Positions 45,876 through 57,800 of a DNA stretch of 64,000 nt are shown here, in pieces. Below the pieces are notes generated by a model. It searched no databases. It saw only the letters and a list, made by a program, of their open reading frames with translations, and was not told where the DNA came from. Positions within the stretch are counted from its first letter, which is position 1. Every line of letters begins with the position of its first letter. Source of the DNA: Chiua virens (taxonomy: Eukaryota; Basidiomycota; Agaricomycetes; Boletales; Boletaceae); NCBI GenBank assembly GCA_019787685.1, contig JAHNUO010000010.1:992001-1056000 (forward strand). The letters are read 5' to 3'. The translations under genes and the position numbers were made by a program.

Positions 45876-47626
45876 TCACAGGGTGGACCAGGTGGGATCC
45901 CTCACCACCTCAAAGACCATACCATCATCCGAGTTCATAGCGTCGTCATTCGACTCAGCTGAGCCAGCGCCCGCGAGCACCCATTGACCCTGAAACCATC
46001 AACGGACAAGCTACTCAACGATCTTGGGACAATAAATAATGAAATTTTCAGTACGTACCGTGTAAGCGGAATCTTGTAATCTTACTGCCCGCAACTTGGA
46101 GCCTGGTCGAAGCATCATGGATCGAGCTTCTTCTTTTGAGAAGCTTACGTGTCTTTTCACCGAAACTATGCAGCTCTTGTAGCGTGGACACTCTTCAGAG
46201 TCGTCCGAATTCATGGAAGAGTCAAAGTCAGACGTCAACGGTTCGGAGACGCCGTTTTCGATCCATATGACGTGCATCTTGAGTGTACGGAGGGTATTTC
46301 CGTTGCTAATAGCTTTGGCTGATCGATTCCTACGGGCGACTCGTAAATATCGACACAAAACTCAACATATAAGGAGAAAAGCCCACCACGTCAGGACTGG
46401 CAACTGTACAATGAACAGTGGAGAGGGAAGGGCATTTGAGGCATAATTGCGATAATGAGTCCAGGTTTAACAATGCAATCCCAACTGACAACTCCTCGAG
46501 AGACTGCCCCTGCTTCGTGGTCAAGAATACGACAAACGGCCATGGAATCGCCATGCGGCCAGATACGGAAAACGAATTGAGCGTGAAAGACTTGAGCGAC
46601 CCCACGTGGGGAAGCAGCGACCTCGTCCATGTCCATAGCAGGTCTGGACCAAGGATGTCCACAGACTCAGTTCGAACAATGAGTTGCTCCAGAGCAGGGA
46701 GAGGAGTGGAGGGCACACGATAGTTCCCAGATCCCAGGTATTCCGTGTCGAGGGCAATCAGGTTTGGTAGACATCCAATAATAGCAGGAATGGCGGCACT
46801 GGGAACCCCCCTTAACTTGAGATCGCGAAGTAGAGGCAGCTTGAGGAAGACCGATATGAGGATGGTAGGCGGAACGCCAGCACACCTCTGTAGATGTGGA
46901 GATGAGCGCGAATGTGTGAAAGGTGTAAATGAAGGACATACGCCAAGTTCTAAATGCGTCAGGGTAGGGGTGAGCCTCTCTGCCCAACCTCGTAACACTC
47001 GTGGGGGACCTGAATCCAATGACCAGACAGAGAGGCGGCAGAGACCCTTGATTGTATTCAGAAATCCCCATGCATCTTCTCCGAGATCATGGTGAGTACG
47101 GATGACAAGCTCCTTCAGCGGCAGGGTGATCAAGACATGCAGGATCGGTGAAAAGTTGATGATTCGAGATTCGGTATCATCTATATACGTTGCAGAAACA
47201 AGGTTTTTACACAGTCGCAGTGCTGCCGCAATATTCTCGACAATTTTTGGATCCTTACGGCGGAGTAGCTGGACGGCACCTTGCAAGAGTTAGATTTATT
47301 GTTGAAATCACAATCAGATGGAAGAGCACCTGTTTCAGTGACCTTGCGGACATACTGAGCTAGTTCTGGTCGTTGAAGTAACGTGGTACAAGGATGGAAG
47401 AGAACCTATGATGACAGTCATGGACTTGGTCAAACAAAACCAAGAGAAAGTAGAATTGATGCAGACCTTTTGTTCACTTACTGCGAGAATCGAGATCTCT
47501 ATACAGCAATGGAGTAGAGACACGATTGAACGTGGCATTGACAAGAGCAGTGTTCACCAAATCGTGTCGATCGAGGTGATCAAGGATTGGGTACAGAAGA
47601 TCAAGAGGCACATTGTCTACTGGCAT
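45876..47626 (-). CDS. F-box protein with leucine-rich repeats
   Basis: The F-box is at the extreme N terminus: MPVDNVPLDLLYPILDHLDRHDLVNTALVNATFNRVSTPLLY. A second exon reads VLFHPCTTLLQRPELAQYVRKVTETG. The main exon (to about 46390) has degenerate leucine-rich repeats such as LVSATYID, LKELVIRTH, LTHLELGVCPSF, LRDLKLRGVP, LIALDTEYL, LKSFTLNSF and LEELSVGIALLNLDSLSQL. An acidic segment SMNSDDSEEC and a short last exon ending VVRDPTWSTL follow. Typical of the large agaricomycete F-box/LRR set that feeds substrates to SCF ligases. The join near 46340-46390 is not resolved and may be a further one-base break. Confidence 0.7.
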
Positions 47627-48149
47627 CTTTGCAAACACCGCCTTATAAGATGTCCGAAGCGAAGGATGCAGCCGGCTTGGAGACCCGGAATACGGCATGC
47701 GTCTTACTACTTCACACCGACAACGCGGAGGGACTCGGAAATTTAGCACAGGACGGTTCACTGACGATGCCAACGATGTCAGCTTCATACACACCTCCAG
47801 CGTCCGCGGCACAACCATGTAGCCATTGGGACGGTACCACAGGGCTCACGGTGACAGCGTGGACAACACCAATCTGCATTTTGGTCGGTCTCTAAACGCG
47901 CAGATCAATTGCCAGACTACATCCTGATGATCCTAGTTCACAAAACCACAAATGAGACTCATAACTAAGTATGCACCTTGGGGCCTACGACACAGCCGTT
48001 TCACCAGAAGAGGCAGGTACAATCGTCCGCAGCGTTACGCCAGCGTGTTTGGATGCCTGCGCAAACTGCGGCGTTTGTCATCGGCGGAACATCGGCATAG
48101 GTTATGCGTCAGTATAAATCTCAGGTATCCTTTGGTTCTCCCGACATCC
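47627..48149. other. Divergent spacer
   Basis: Lies between the F-box/LRR gene (-) and the membrane protein (+). It probably holds both promoters; no further signal recognised. Confidence 0.4.
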
Positions 48150-49726
48150 ATGGATACCTTCAAGTCCGGAGTTTACTTCCCTGACACACCACAAAACCTC
48201 GAGGATGGCGATTCCAAAGCCCACCTTTTGGACTCAGAATCGTCCGCAGCACAGCCTGTGCCAATTCGTCCTCGCAGGTCTTTTGTCAAACACCCTTGGT
48301 TCATCTTTTGTGCAGTGGCGCTGACCTGGATCGTATATTCATGCACGAAACATGCTTTGAACAGACCAAATCTCGTTTGGGTACGTAACAATCGCGCCTA
48401 GATTATTCGAGGGCGCGACTGATATCTTTTTCAGAGTTGGGTAGGCGGCAAAACGGGTCCTCCTCCACCCCCCGGTGACGCCGACCACTGCGTCACCAGC
48501 TCAAATTGGACAACTTATTACGACCATCCGAGTTGGACGATAGATTATCCTCATGGGGCCGAAGCTTTTTTCTCCCTCCCGGTTGATTCAGATGCTCTCT
48601 ATCTTGTCTCTCGGGGTGCATATCAGCAAGGCCTGGTTGACATCGAACAATCAACAGAAGCTAGCGATACTGTAGATATCCGTGTCCGGGTTGCTTATTT
48701 CAACGACAAGGCTCTCGAGCGCGCTACCGTCTGTCAGTTGCAAAGGGCCGAGGGAGAGCATGGTGTTGGCATTTTCGTTCGTCATCGTCTTTAGATTCTC
48801 GTGACTGTCCGTATTCATGGAATTCTTCAGACCCCTCCGTTCAGGGGTCCACATCATCATGAGAACCCTAAAGGTCGACTCCAGTTCTATGTTACTCTCA
48901 CTCTACCCGCCGGTTCCCTATCAATTAAGAATCTTGAGACCGAGATGCCAAATTACAGTCAATTCGTGGCAGACCTGCAAGAATCTGTCCTATTTGATAA
49001 AGTCTCTCTCGCATCTGCCAATGGCCCAATAAATGTCAAAGTAAGAAGTGCTATCATGTTCGTCGTTCGTTCTCTCACTTGCCCTTCTAGTCGATTGCTT
49101 GCGACGTCGGTCGATTCGCGTCACTGAACGGTGACATTGATGGTCATTTCGTCGCTTCCTCGCTCGATTTAGACACTGCGAACGGTGGGATCGCACCTAC
49201 AGTAACTTTACTGTATCGTCAAGGGTGCAGATCCATCCCGTCTTGCGATACACACCGCGAACGGGTATGTGACCGTCCCCTTCATTGTCGGTTAGAAACT
49301 GAGCGTGAGCTAGCGAAATCGATGCAGAGGTCTCGCTCACCTCGGAAGCATTGATAAGTGGCGAGTTCGAGGTCGATGCCAAATCGAACAATGGGGCAGT
49401 TGGGCTAAAGTTCACCGACACGCCTGTTGACTCTGTCTTGCGATGTAACGCGGAGACGAACGTAGGCGAGGTCGAGGTGGAGCTCGACGGTGCCTTTGAA
49501 GGTGTATATTCTCTTCAAACTATCTTAGGCTCGAAGACTGTGTCGCAACGCGATGACGTCGAGGACCCCTCCGGGAAGGGACGTCACAGAGTCGTAGTCG
49601 CAGAACAAGGCAATCGGGCGTGTCAACGGAGAGATCAAGTGGGTGGAGAGTGATGGAAGCAGTGCCGCGAATGAGGGATATGTTGCCTTGAAGTCTATCG
49701 TTCAGTCCGTGAAACTTGTCGTCTGA
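48150..49726 (+). CDS. Single-pass membrane protein of unknown function, beta-rich ectodomain
   Basis: Starts MDTFKSGVYFPDTPQN. After a basic stretch (RPRRSFVKHP) a single transmembrane helix WFIFCAVALTWIVYSC sits at about residues 52-67, then an extracytosolic region. That region has repeated short strands: VDIRVRVAYFNDKALERATVCQL, LQFYVTLTLPAG, LASANGPINVKS, GEFEVDAKSNNGAVGLKF and LRCNAETNVGEVEVEL. The pattern xNGPI/NGxVxxK is typical of DUF4097-like adhesin folds and of a common uncharacterised agaricomycete family. About five exons. One base is extra near 49612, between VVVAEQG and RVNGEIKWVES; past it the product ends VQSVKLVV. The join near 49218-49340 is approximate. Confidence 0.68.
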
Positions 49727-49906
49727 ATGACTTTCGTGTATTACTATGTACTTTATCACAATCTGAATGTTATGTTTCGTCAGGCTCCTGCCGTTGCCAT
49801 TCGTATACTGGCGATAGTGCTCTTGTTGCACTGCCACAGACACAAGGGCTCTCCCCATCACATATCGACCAGTAGAACATCGCGCGCGACGCCATCGCCC
49901 ACCGCA

Positions 49907-50725
49907 ATGGTAATACATTATTATCCTGCCCCATTCTCGTTCTTCATCAATCCCTCCCGCAGCTCCCACTATCACTCCTCACCGCAGCCCAAAACAAACC
50001 CATGGTGCGTTCATCACCCGTTCCAAAAAAAAGGCCGAAGAACCGTCGTCTTGACGTCTTCATCACTGCCCTGAACAGCTCGTAGAACTCAAAAACGGAG
50101 AGACGTTCAACGGCCACCTCGTCAACTGCGACAACTTTATGAACATCACGTTACGCGAAGTGTATCAGACCAGCGCGGATGGGGATCGGTTTTGGAAGCT
50201 GAAAGAGTGCTACATTCGGGGTAGTACGGTGCGTGTGCTGGTCTTGGGAACGAGATCTCTTCCATCCGTGACGTTATCGATGCGCGCGCGTTCAAACAGA
50301 TCAAGTACTTGCGCGTACCAGATACGCTTCTGGACGCGGTCAAAGAGGAACAATCACGGGCGCGTGAAGCCGGGCGGAGCGCGCGAGGTGCAGGTCCGGG
50401 CACCAGAGGTGAGCAACACTCCTTTTCGCTTTCCCTTGTGTCCGATTCCGTGTTATCGTCGTCATCCTTCTGATCACGATGCCCTATGACGCCGTTCTCG
50501 TGCTGCACGACGCCATCGCATCACCTCGGACACTCACGTCTGCGACAACCACTCACAATCGCACGGCTCATTCGCAGGTGGCCGCGGTGTACCAACAAGA
50601 GGAGGTGGGTCCTTTCAGCCGATCCAGGACGGATCCACGTTCCTCACACGCACACTTGCCTATTTCCAGGACGTGGCACTACAGGAAGAGGTCCCCGTGG
50701 CGCTCGTGGTAGAGGAAGGGGCTAA
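49907..50725 (+). CDS. LSM4: LSm4, subunit of the LSm1-7/LSm2-8 RNA-binding rings
   Basis: Sm-like protein. In the cytosolic LSm1-7 ring it promotes mRNA decapping, and in the nuclear LSm2-8 ring it binds U6 snRNA. Six exons: 49907-49909, 49963-50004, 50079-50228, 50300-50408, 50578-50604 and 50670-50725. They add to 128 residues, matching the family. Exon 1 is only the ATG, followed at once by an intron (GTAATA...CCGCAG). The next exons give [14 protein letters not shown], the Sm fold [45 protein letters not shown] and the Arg/Gly tail ending [12 protein letters not shown]. The RGG tail is the P-body and arginine-methylation region of LSm4. No break seen. Confidence 0.92.
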
Positions 50726-51368
50726 TATGTTACACCACCATAGAGAAGAACGACGTGACGATATCCTCATTCACTGTCGGGACCGTTGTATCTTTTATTA
50801 TGTTGCCCACTGCATGACTCATTGGCGTATTCGTTTTCTTCTTTGGGAACCGAAAAAGAAACAATCTGGAAGGGCCACCGTCGGCGCCGCAATTCGTCTG
50901 CACGGCGGTGGAACACGCTCTCCGCGATAAGCGTAATTGCGTGGCGTCAACGGGTGCCTGTCAATTACTTCGAGTCCGGACGGTTTCTTCCTCGGAATCG
51001 CTGGCTCGGGCTTCCCTCCGCAAGGTACATACGATTGACGTATGCCACGCCGAACGCCCACAAGCACACTCGATGATCTGCGATAACTTATTGGGAGTGG
51101 CCATCGACATGCTACAAATTGCGTCCGGGTATTACGCAGCACCTCACACGGCAAATGAGACCTGCCAGCGGGGATCAAAAGATTCTTTTGTTTGATAAGG
51201 CGTGCGCCCGGCCTATTGACAAAACACCAGCTAAGCTACTTACTAATCGTATAATCACTACGTCAATAGTCCATATGGCGAATCAGTATAATCTAAACCG
51301 TAAGATTTGTGCACGGACGCGGCACTAGATGAAGTGATGATATTGATGCAGATTGTTTGCTAAGTACA
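50726..51368. other. Convergent 3' region between LSM4 and OPT transporter
   Basis: No gene recognised. Plus frames at 50786-51195 lack domains. Both neighbours end here. Confidence 0.4.
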
Positions 51369-54300
51369 TTAGGGCCACGGAAGCCCCCCAGAGGGTATTG
51401 CTTTAAAAGCCACCTGATGGAAGTCTGCGGCTGTAAAAACGTTCGTCGGTATCGCGGCACGTGGGAGGGCATGAAACACCTACTATTCTCAAAAACGGTG
51501 TTCCCCCACCACTTAAGAGAAACGCCACCAGCTGGGAACTGCACGTGGGCGCAGCAAACTTAGCGAAATGCCTCGATAGAACAGACTGGTCATGACACTC
51601 ACCGACAGAGTGAAGAAAATGACGATGGCAGATAGCACAGTACCTAAAGCATGACCATCAAAACACATGTCGGCACCAACAGAGAAAACACTCTTACCAC
51701 TATCGAGAGCTGCGCTGGTAACGTAATTGAACTTGCTCCACCATGCAAAATTCCGCTTCCGCACGAGATATTGGAATACGAACCCAGTTGCGAACCATGC
51801 GGAGTAGTTGATACCCCCAGCGGGTGGTATATATGACACACCACTAAGGACCACCGGCGTGCTCACGAATTTGACCCAAGAGTTGGGGTACCGCCGTTGC
51901 CAAAGCCAGAAAGGAAGTGGTAGGATTGCACCAACGATGATCGCGTACAACTCTGGCTGGTATAGTGAACCGGCGCCAAACTGCCGTGCAGGACCAATAA
52001 GACCCCTTGAACAAGTAGAGTGAGCACACAATTAAGAGAACGATGATCTCACATACCAAACCACGGAAGCCGTGAAATACACTTGGTTATGCGGGCAGGT
52101 AAGGTCGCTTGCTTGAGTTGGACTGCAAATGTCTTTGACATTGTTGAACATCCATTGCTTCACGCCAACTTGGACGAATGAGGCAAGAAGTGTCCCGACG
52201 CCTTGCACTGTTACAGATTGTCAGACATGACGCACTGAAAAATATAGAACGCACCTAGGAATGTCGACCGTGGGGGAACTTTGATATAGTGACCTAATTT
52301 CAGATCCTGCACAAACGAGGTCGCCTCCAACAGCGTTTGGACTGCGTAGGCTTTGAAAATCTACGAAGATCATCAGGAGAATGGCAAAATGATGTGTTCG
52401 ATAATGTATGTACCATGTTCGCGACGGGGTTACCTGGTAACAGAGTACCAGGAATGATTTGAGCTAGCAAATTCAAGGAGATCTGGGGAGTGTAAGGTCC
52501 AGAACAACATCAGGTTGCGAAAAACTTACCCCTTGACCAGTCATCGCATAAATAAAACCAGAAGGTAGCACGTATAGTACAGGCAAGAAAACCGCCAACA
52601 ACAGAGCCCACACAGGGACACTGGTGTGCCATATCTGAGAGCAAGAGAATAAGGAAGGGGAAAACGGGGTTCTACTTTTACATACCTCGACCACCACCAC
52701 CATCAGTAGGAAAAATCCAACGAAAGAGACCAAGTACCACCAATCTGGCACCTCTGGGTAGTTGCGCATCAACTTTGCATGGATGTCGTCGGGTTCCACA
52801 CGAATCTTCTTTATCCCGTTTATGACACTACGACCATGATATAAGACAGTGTGAACTAGCACACAGGTTGCAAGTGCAAATGCGAGAAGGTAGGTCATGG
52901 CGTATGTTGCTGGCAGGTATAACGGGGAATATTCCTCGTATGCGGTGGCGTTGAAGCGATGAGAGCCATCTAGTACCCGGGTAACGTTGTAGTAGTTCCC
53001 GTAGCGGTCGTATGGGTTATCATCGTTGATAGGGAAGTAAGCGAGGTCCCAAGTCTATGAACCAGAAGTCAGCGTGAAACATTTCTGAGAGCCAAAGAGC
53101 CAGTACGTTGGTGTAGTACATCACAGGTGTGGCGATCCAGAAGAAAAGCACGAAGCCAGTAAATATATGTGCTTCGGCCCACCATGGATACATCAATGGG
53201 CTGCCGATCCATGATATCTGAGACCAGTCGAAAGTAAGAACGCTCATCCCCAACCCGGAGCTCACACCGAACATCTGGTTGATCGGAACATTGTTTGGGA
53301 AGATCCAGCATAACCACGAGAACACAGAAAGACCCTGGAAGAGGTATCCTGGAAGGACATGAGCACTTATAAAGGTACGAGAAAAATAGCTACACACCAG
53401 GAACAAAAAACCAGAAAAAAGCGCCGGTCAAGACCAACAGGAAATACCTGTAACGAGTGATACCTCCGGGTGCCTCTTCGTCTTCGGCGTGCAGAGTGTT
53501 CAGTAACGTGCAGGTCACAAGATTTTGGGGCCAAACCATGCCAGCAGGCCACACCAAGAATCGTCTGCACACGCCAGCAAGACCAAACCCTGTAAGTTGT
53601 GTTGCGACGACGAGCAGGACACTGAACCAATAATCGACGGAAATATTGTAGTTTTTCTCGGTGACGACGATGGCATTGATGGCGTATGGCGGACCAATGG
53701 CCACGTTTGCCATGATGTAGACAAGGACGTGTTCCTTGATATTCCAAGGACCGGGGTTCAAGGAAAATTCTAGGCCGCCGAGCCATCGAGGGAGACGATA
53801 CGTTGTGATTGGGAGGATAAAAGCAAAAAATTTGCCGATAGGATAACTCATGATGAGAAGTGCAAGCGGCGAGACACTCGGGGCCGGTTGTCGGAAGTTG
53901 AAGAAGACATTCAGGGAACTACAAATATTAAGAGACGGCAAAAATGGATGATGAATAGACTAACCCGCCGATCATACAGAGTACGAGACCTATGACCCAC
54001 ATACGCAGGGTCATGACTGGCATTTCTGGGTCATCGATGTTGGAGACGGATGCGCGAACTTCTGGGAAAGGACTATCCTCTTCGTTGATAGCATCAAAGT
54101 CGAACTCCATCCTTGAGGTGGTCGTGAGAGGAGGGAAAGGTGGTAAGGAAGGAACGTACTTTATCGAACCGTCTCGACTGTCTTCTTCCAACATGCTCGG
54201 GGTGAGGTCAAGTGTTGTTGTATCGTCAGCTATTGTAGAAGATAGATTCCGCTTTCGCCGGGATAAATGAGGATGGTCGATTTCGAGGGACTTCTCTGGG

Positions 54301-54845
54301 GGACTAGAAGGAAGGTCAACGTGTATTTCCCGTGAACTGAGAGTGGTTCTGGAGGGTCTCGTTTCTGCTGTTGCCGGGTGAGCGGTACTGAGCCTTCGCA
54401 TGCGGTACGGGTCGCTGGATGCATTCTGGGAAATGGTGGAAGGGGGGCTCTCGACTGGTATATTTGATATGGGAGGGGAGAAAAGACTGGATGGCCCAGC
54501 TATATCGGTAGGGAACCGAGCATAAGGATCGAAGGTCGGTAACGGGTAGGAGAGGGAAGGGGGGGTTGGAGGTATAGCATTAGGGTAAATATGAGGGTAT
54601 TGGGGAGCGGTGTGGAGAAGTTCCTGAGAGTGCTTCTGTGCGTCTCGCTGCTGATCTGCGGTGGAGGGTGGGAGAAATGCGAACAGGTCCTCGGTGTCAC
54701 TTTCCTCGTCCTCGTCTTCCTCGATGTAAGCATTGTTGTTTGGATAATTGGCGTGCTGGAACGCGCCGGGGGAGGTAGCATGATGGAGGCCAGAAGATGT
54801 GAGGGGACGAGACCCGCCAGCTGAGGACGCTGGTCTGCGCGCCAT
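51369..54845 (-). CDS. OPT-family oligopeptide transporter
   Basis: Proton-coupled importer of small peptides or glutathione-like compounds, in the plasma membrane. A disordered N-terminal cytosolic part of about 280 residues (MARRPASSAGG..., with acidic EEDEDEESDTEDLFAFLPP and many Ser/Pro sites) precedes the membrane domain. That domain starts MWVIGLVLCMIGG and SLNVFFNFRQP. Family signatures follow: NPGPWNIKEHVLVYIMANV, VWPAGMVWPQNLVTCTLLNTLH, IFPNNVPINQMFG, DWSQISWIGSPLMYPWWAEAH, MRNYPEVPDWWYL, IPGTLLPGNPVANMIFKAYA, QDLKLGHYIKVPPR, QFGAGSLYQPELYAIIVG, PPAGGINYSAWFATGFVFQYLVRKR and SLKWWGNTVFENT. More than ten exons. The last exon end at 51369 (...GGLPWP) is the least certain point. Apparently intact. 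Confidence 0.9.
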
Positions 54846-57800
54846 TACAGAAGAGTGTCTAGAGGTGACGACGGTGAGACAGGTTCGAAGGCGACGTCGG
54901 GGACGATGTGGGGAGGAGGGGGAGAGGGGCGGGTAGAGAGAAGGAGGGGAGGGAGAAAGGACTTGGTGCGGTGGGAGGACTTGGGAAGTGGACAGCTAAG
55001 GATCTGCGGTCAACCAATCAGATCGCTCAGGCACATCAGAACTAGTTCCTGACAACTATTTCGGTCGATTTTTTTTTTCCGGGTTTTGTTTGCGAATTTA
55101 ACTATTTTACCACTTGGGATAGAGGCACGACATAACTGAGTACTAGCGTGCCTGGCAGCAATTGTACACCGTCGATGATATCACCCTCTCGGCCCTCGCA
55201 AGAATCGAAGAAGCAACCTTTCATCATACGGCTGCCTGCACCTCCTTCTTTTCATTACACCTCTTCCCTCTCCTCGTTGCACCTCAGTGCCTCGCTCATA
55301 TGATACTGCTCTGCAGAGGCGCTGGTTCGCGTGGATCACCATCCATCGCACTGGCGAGCATGCCGTCAAACAACCATTCTCCCGCACTGCCCCAATACCT
55401 ATTCACACTTCGACACCCATCCTATCATCATAGGCGAACACCGTGGGTTCAAATCCACCATCTCGATATTCTCGGACCGGTTACAACCTGCGCCCTGGTC
55501 ACTTAGCCCATGGACCCTCGACACTGACAACCATTAGTACCTCAATGTCAAACACGCCGTCGGACTACATTTGTCTTCCGTTCCTGTTGCATTCGATCTG
55601 TTTCCGTTTTCATACTTCCGCCGCAGATGCCGCAATGACTTATCGAATCTGCTCCCTAAAAGCACCGAGCAAATTAGGTACGAATTTCAAAGTCTAGCTT
55701 TTTAGGGACAATACATCCGCTAACCACCCATTCACTGGAATTGATCGTGCTGAAAAGCTTCACGCGTGAAGCATGTCGGTGGCTTGCGCCGTATTCTCCA
55801 TAATACGTCCAATGGCACAATACACGACGCATACTACACAGCCACTCGAGACCCAATCCATCATTAATGAGGTATGAAAGTCCACTTCTACATCTCGCCG
55901 CCGCAACAGGGCTGTGCATCCCAAGTACTGTAGCTCCCGTCCTTTTCATCCCGCGACGGTTCTTTGTGGAGACCCCTGTGGCCACTTGTCACACGACCCT
56001 TCACTCGTGAGTTCAGTCAATGTACACTTTCCCAAACCAAACGTCACCGTAGCTACATGTCACTTCTGTGGGTTCAGGCTCACGGAGGAGAAACGAATTT
56101 GCGATTCGCCAAGATACACGCCCGTTCATTTCTTCGTTGCACTGTATCAGGGAGCCCCTGACGGCCATGCTGCATTCACGCAAGCCCATCAAACACGTGC
56201 GTAGATGATCGGTACTAGGCGACCTTGAGCTCTATGACCCAAATAGTCCCGTGTCTGTCCAAGCTCGCGGATCTAAGTACTACTACTACTACGAGCATGA
56301 TTCACCATGAGTACATAGCAGAGGGAATCATGCGCATGCACCTCTGGGCATCCCGGAGGCGCTTTCATTCCTTTTTGTACGGCATTGCATAATCACACCA
56401 TCTACAACTTTGTATGATAACGATTGGGGTACGGGTGCGTGGCCAACTCGCGACTGATGGCTGTGCTGGGTGCAAAGGGTGGTGGAAACCTGCTTTTCGC
56501 ACAGCCCGACACACTACATAAGGCACCAGGGACCACACAGGTTGGTGTCGACCCATCGAATCTTGGCCCCGACGGAGAGAATTCTAGAAAATCGAAAGCC
56601 AAGTCGTTAAACGGTAAATTGCATTCCATCTTAACATTATGCACTCTCTTTCTCGTAAAAAAAAAAGCGCTGCATGCAATGAATGGCTTGGCTGTAACGA
56701 TGCTTTTTCGTGTTGGGAGCCACATCCTGTCCTTCTTTTACAGTTTCTCCGGAGATAACGACGCCCGACGTTCACGCATTGAGACGTCTGCAATGTACCC
56801 TTGTTAGGCGACCCCCGCCTTGCTCGTCTCCTTATGGCAACTTGAAATCAAGGACCGTAGTTTACGCAGTAAGACGGTTTACAAAGTTAGCGTACGATAG
56901 TTGTGCGAACTATACGTCCTTTCCCCATCTTCCCTCTCCGAAACGCACGGCAGTGCCACTCGGTGATTGCTCTAGTTCATCGAATTTCTACCGCTCCGTG
57001 GAGATATACTCTTTAGCCACACGTCCTGTCTATCTGTCAATAACGTTCCTCACCATGCATCATGATTATTGTTTCATATCACGCCACTCCAGCCATATTG
57101 CAAGCTTGATGACGTCGACGACTGACCCATGCTACCGAGTCTAGAATTCAATATGCATTGGACGTCGGGATGCTCACCAGGCAAATGAAGAACACTTTAT
57201 AAATGCTTCTACTTCGGCACGTTGCCCATCCAACCCTCTTATCCGCGCTCGCAATGTGGCGTATGTCAATGTCAACGCACCTGTGGCGACAGGTTCAAGA
57301 GGCACTCGAACTAGGCACCAACGCCCTAGATTGTGGACGGTCAACTTGACAGGGACGAACCTACCTTGCCCTATTCATCGCCAACAATCTACGGGGTCAT
57401 TTCATTCCTGCATCTCATCAAGCAAGGACAATGAATATGGATTAAACAGGACTTAACTGACGTCAGTTGAAGCAGCAGTCGTCGACCAATGAGACGAATT
57501 GGATATAGTCTGAACTCAGGCCAAACTATTGGATAGCCTATCGAAGAACTACACCTGGATCGGATTCGCCCAATTCTCACCCAGTGACGTCCCAGCACCA
57601 TTTTGATCGCTCCGGAGTCGGACGTCGCCGGAATCAGACGTTCTCTTCTTCTGCGAAGCAAGCACGGAAATGTCGACGTATATTGCTTGCTTGCTCACCA
57701 GCATTGGTCCACTGTCGGCTGTGCACAGAGCCTTCTTGCATGTTCTGCAAACCAGGTGCACAGCGTACTTCGCTCACAAAACATGCGACAAGGCTTCCAT

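Noticed and set aside
55430..55465. tRNA T-arm-like GGGTTCAAATCC
   Set aside because: The five-base T stem does not pair and no acceptor or D/anticodon arms can be placed upstream.
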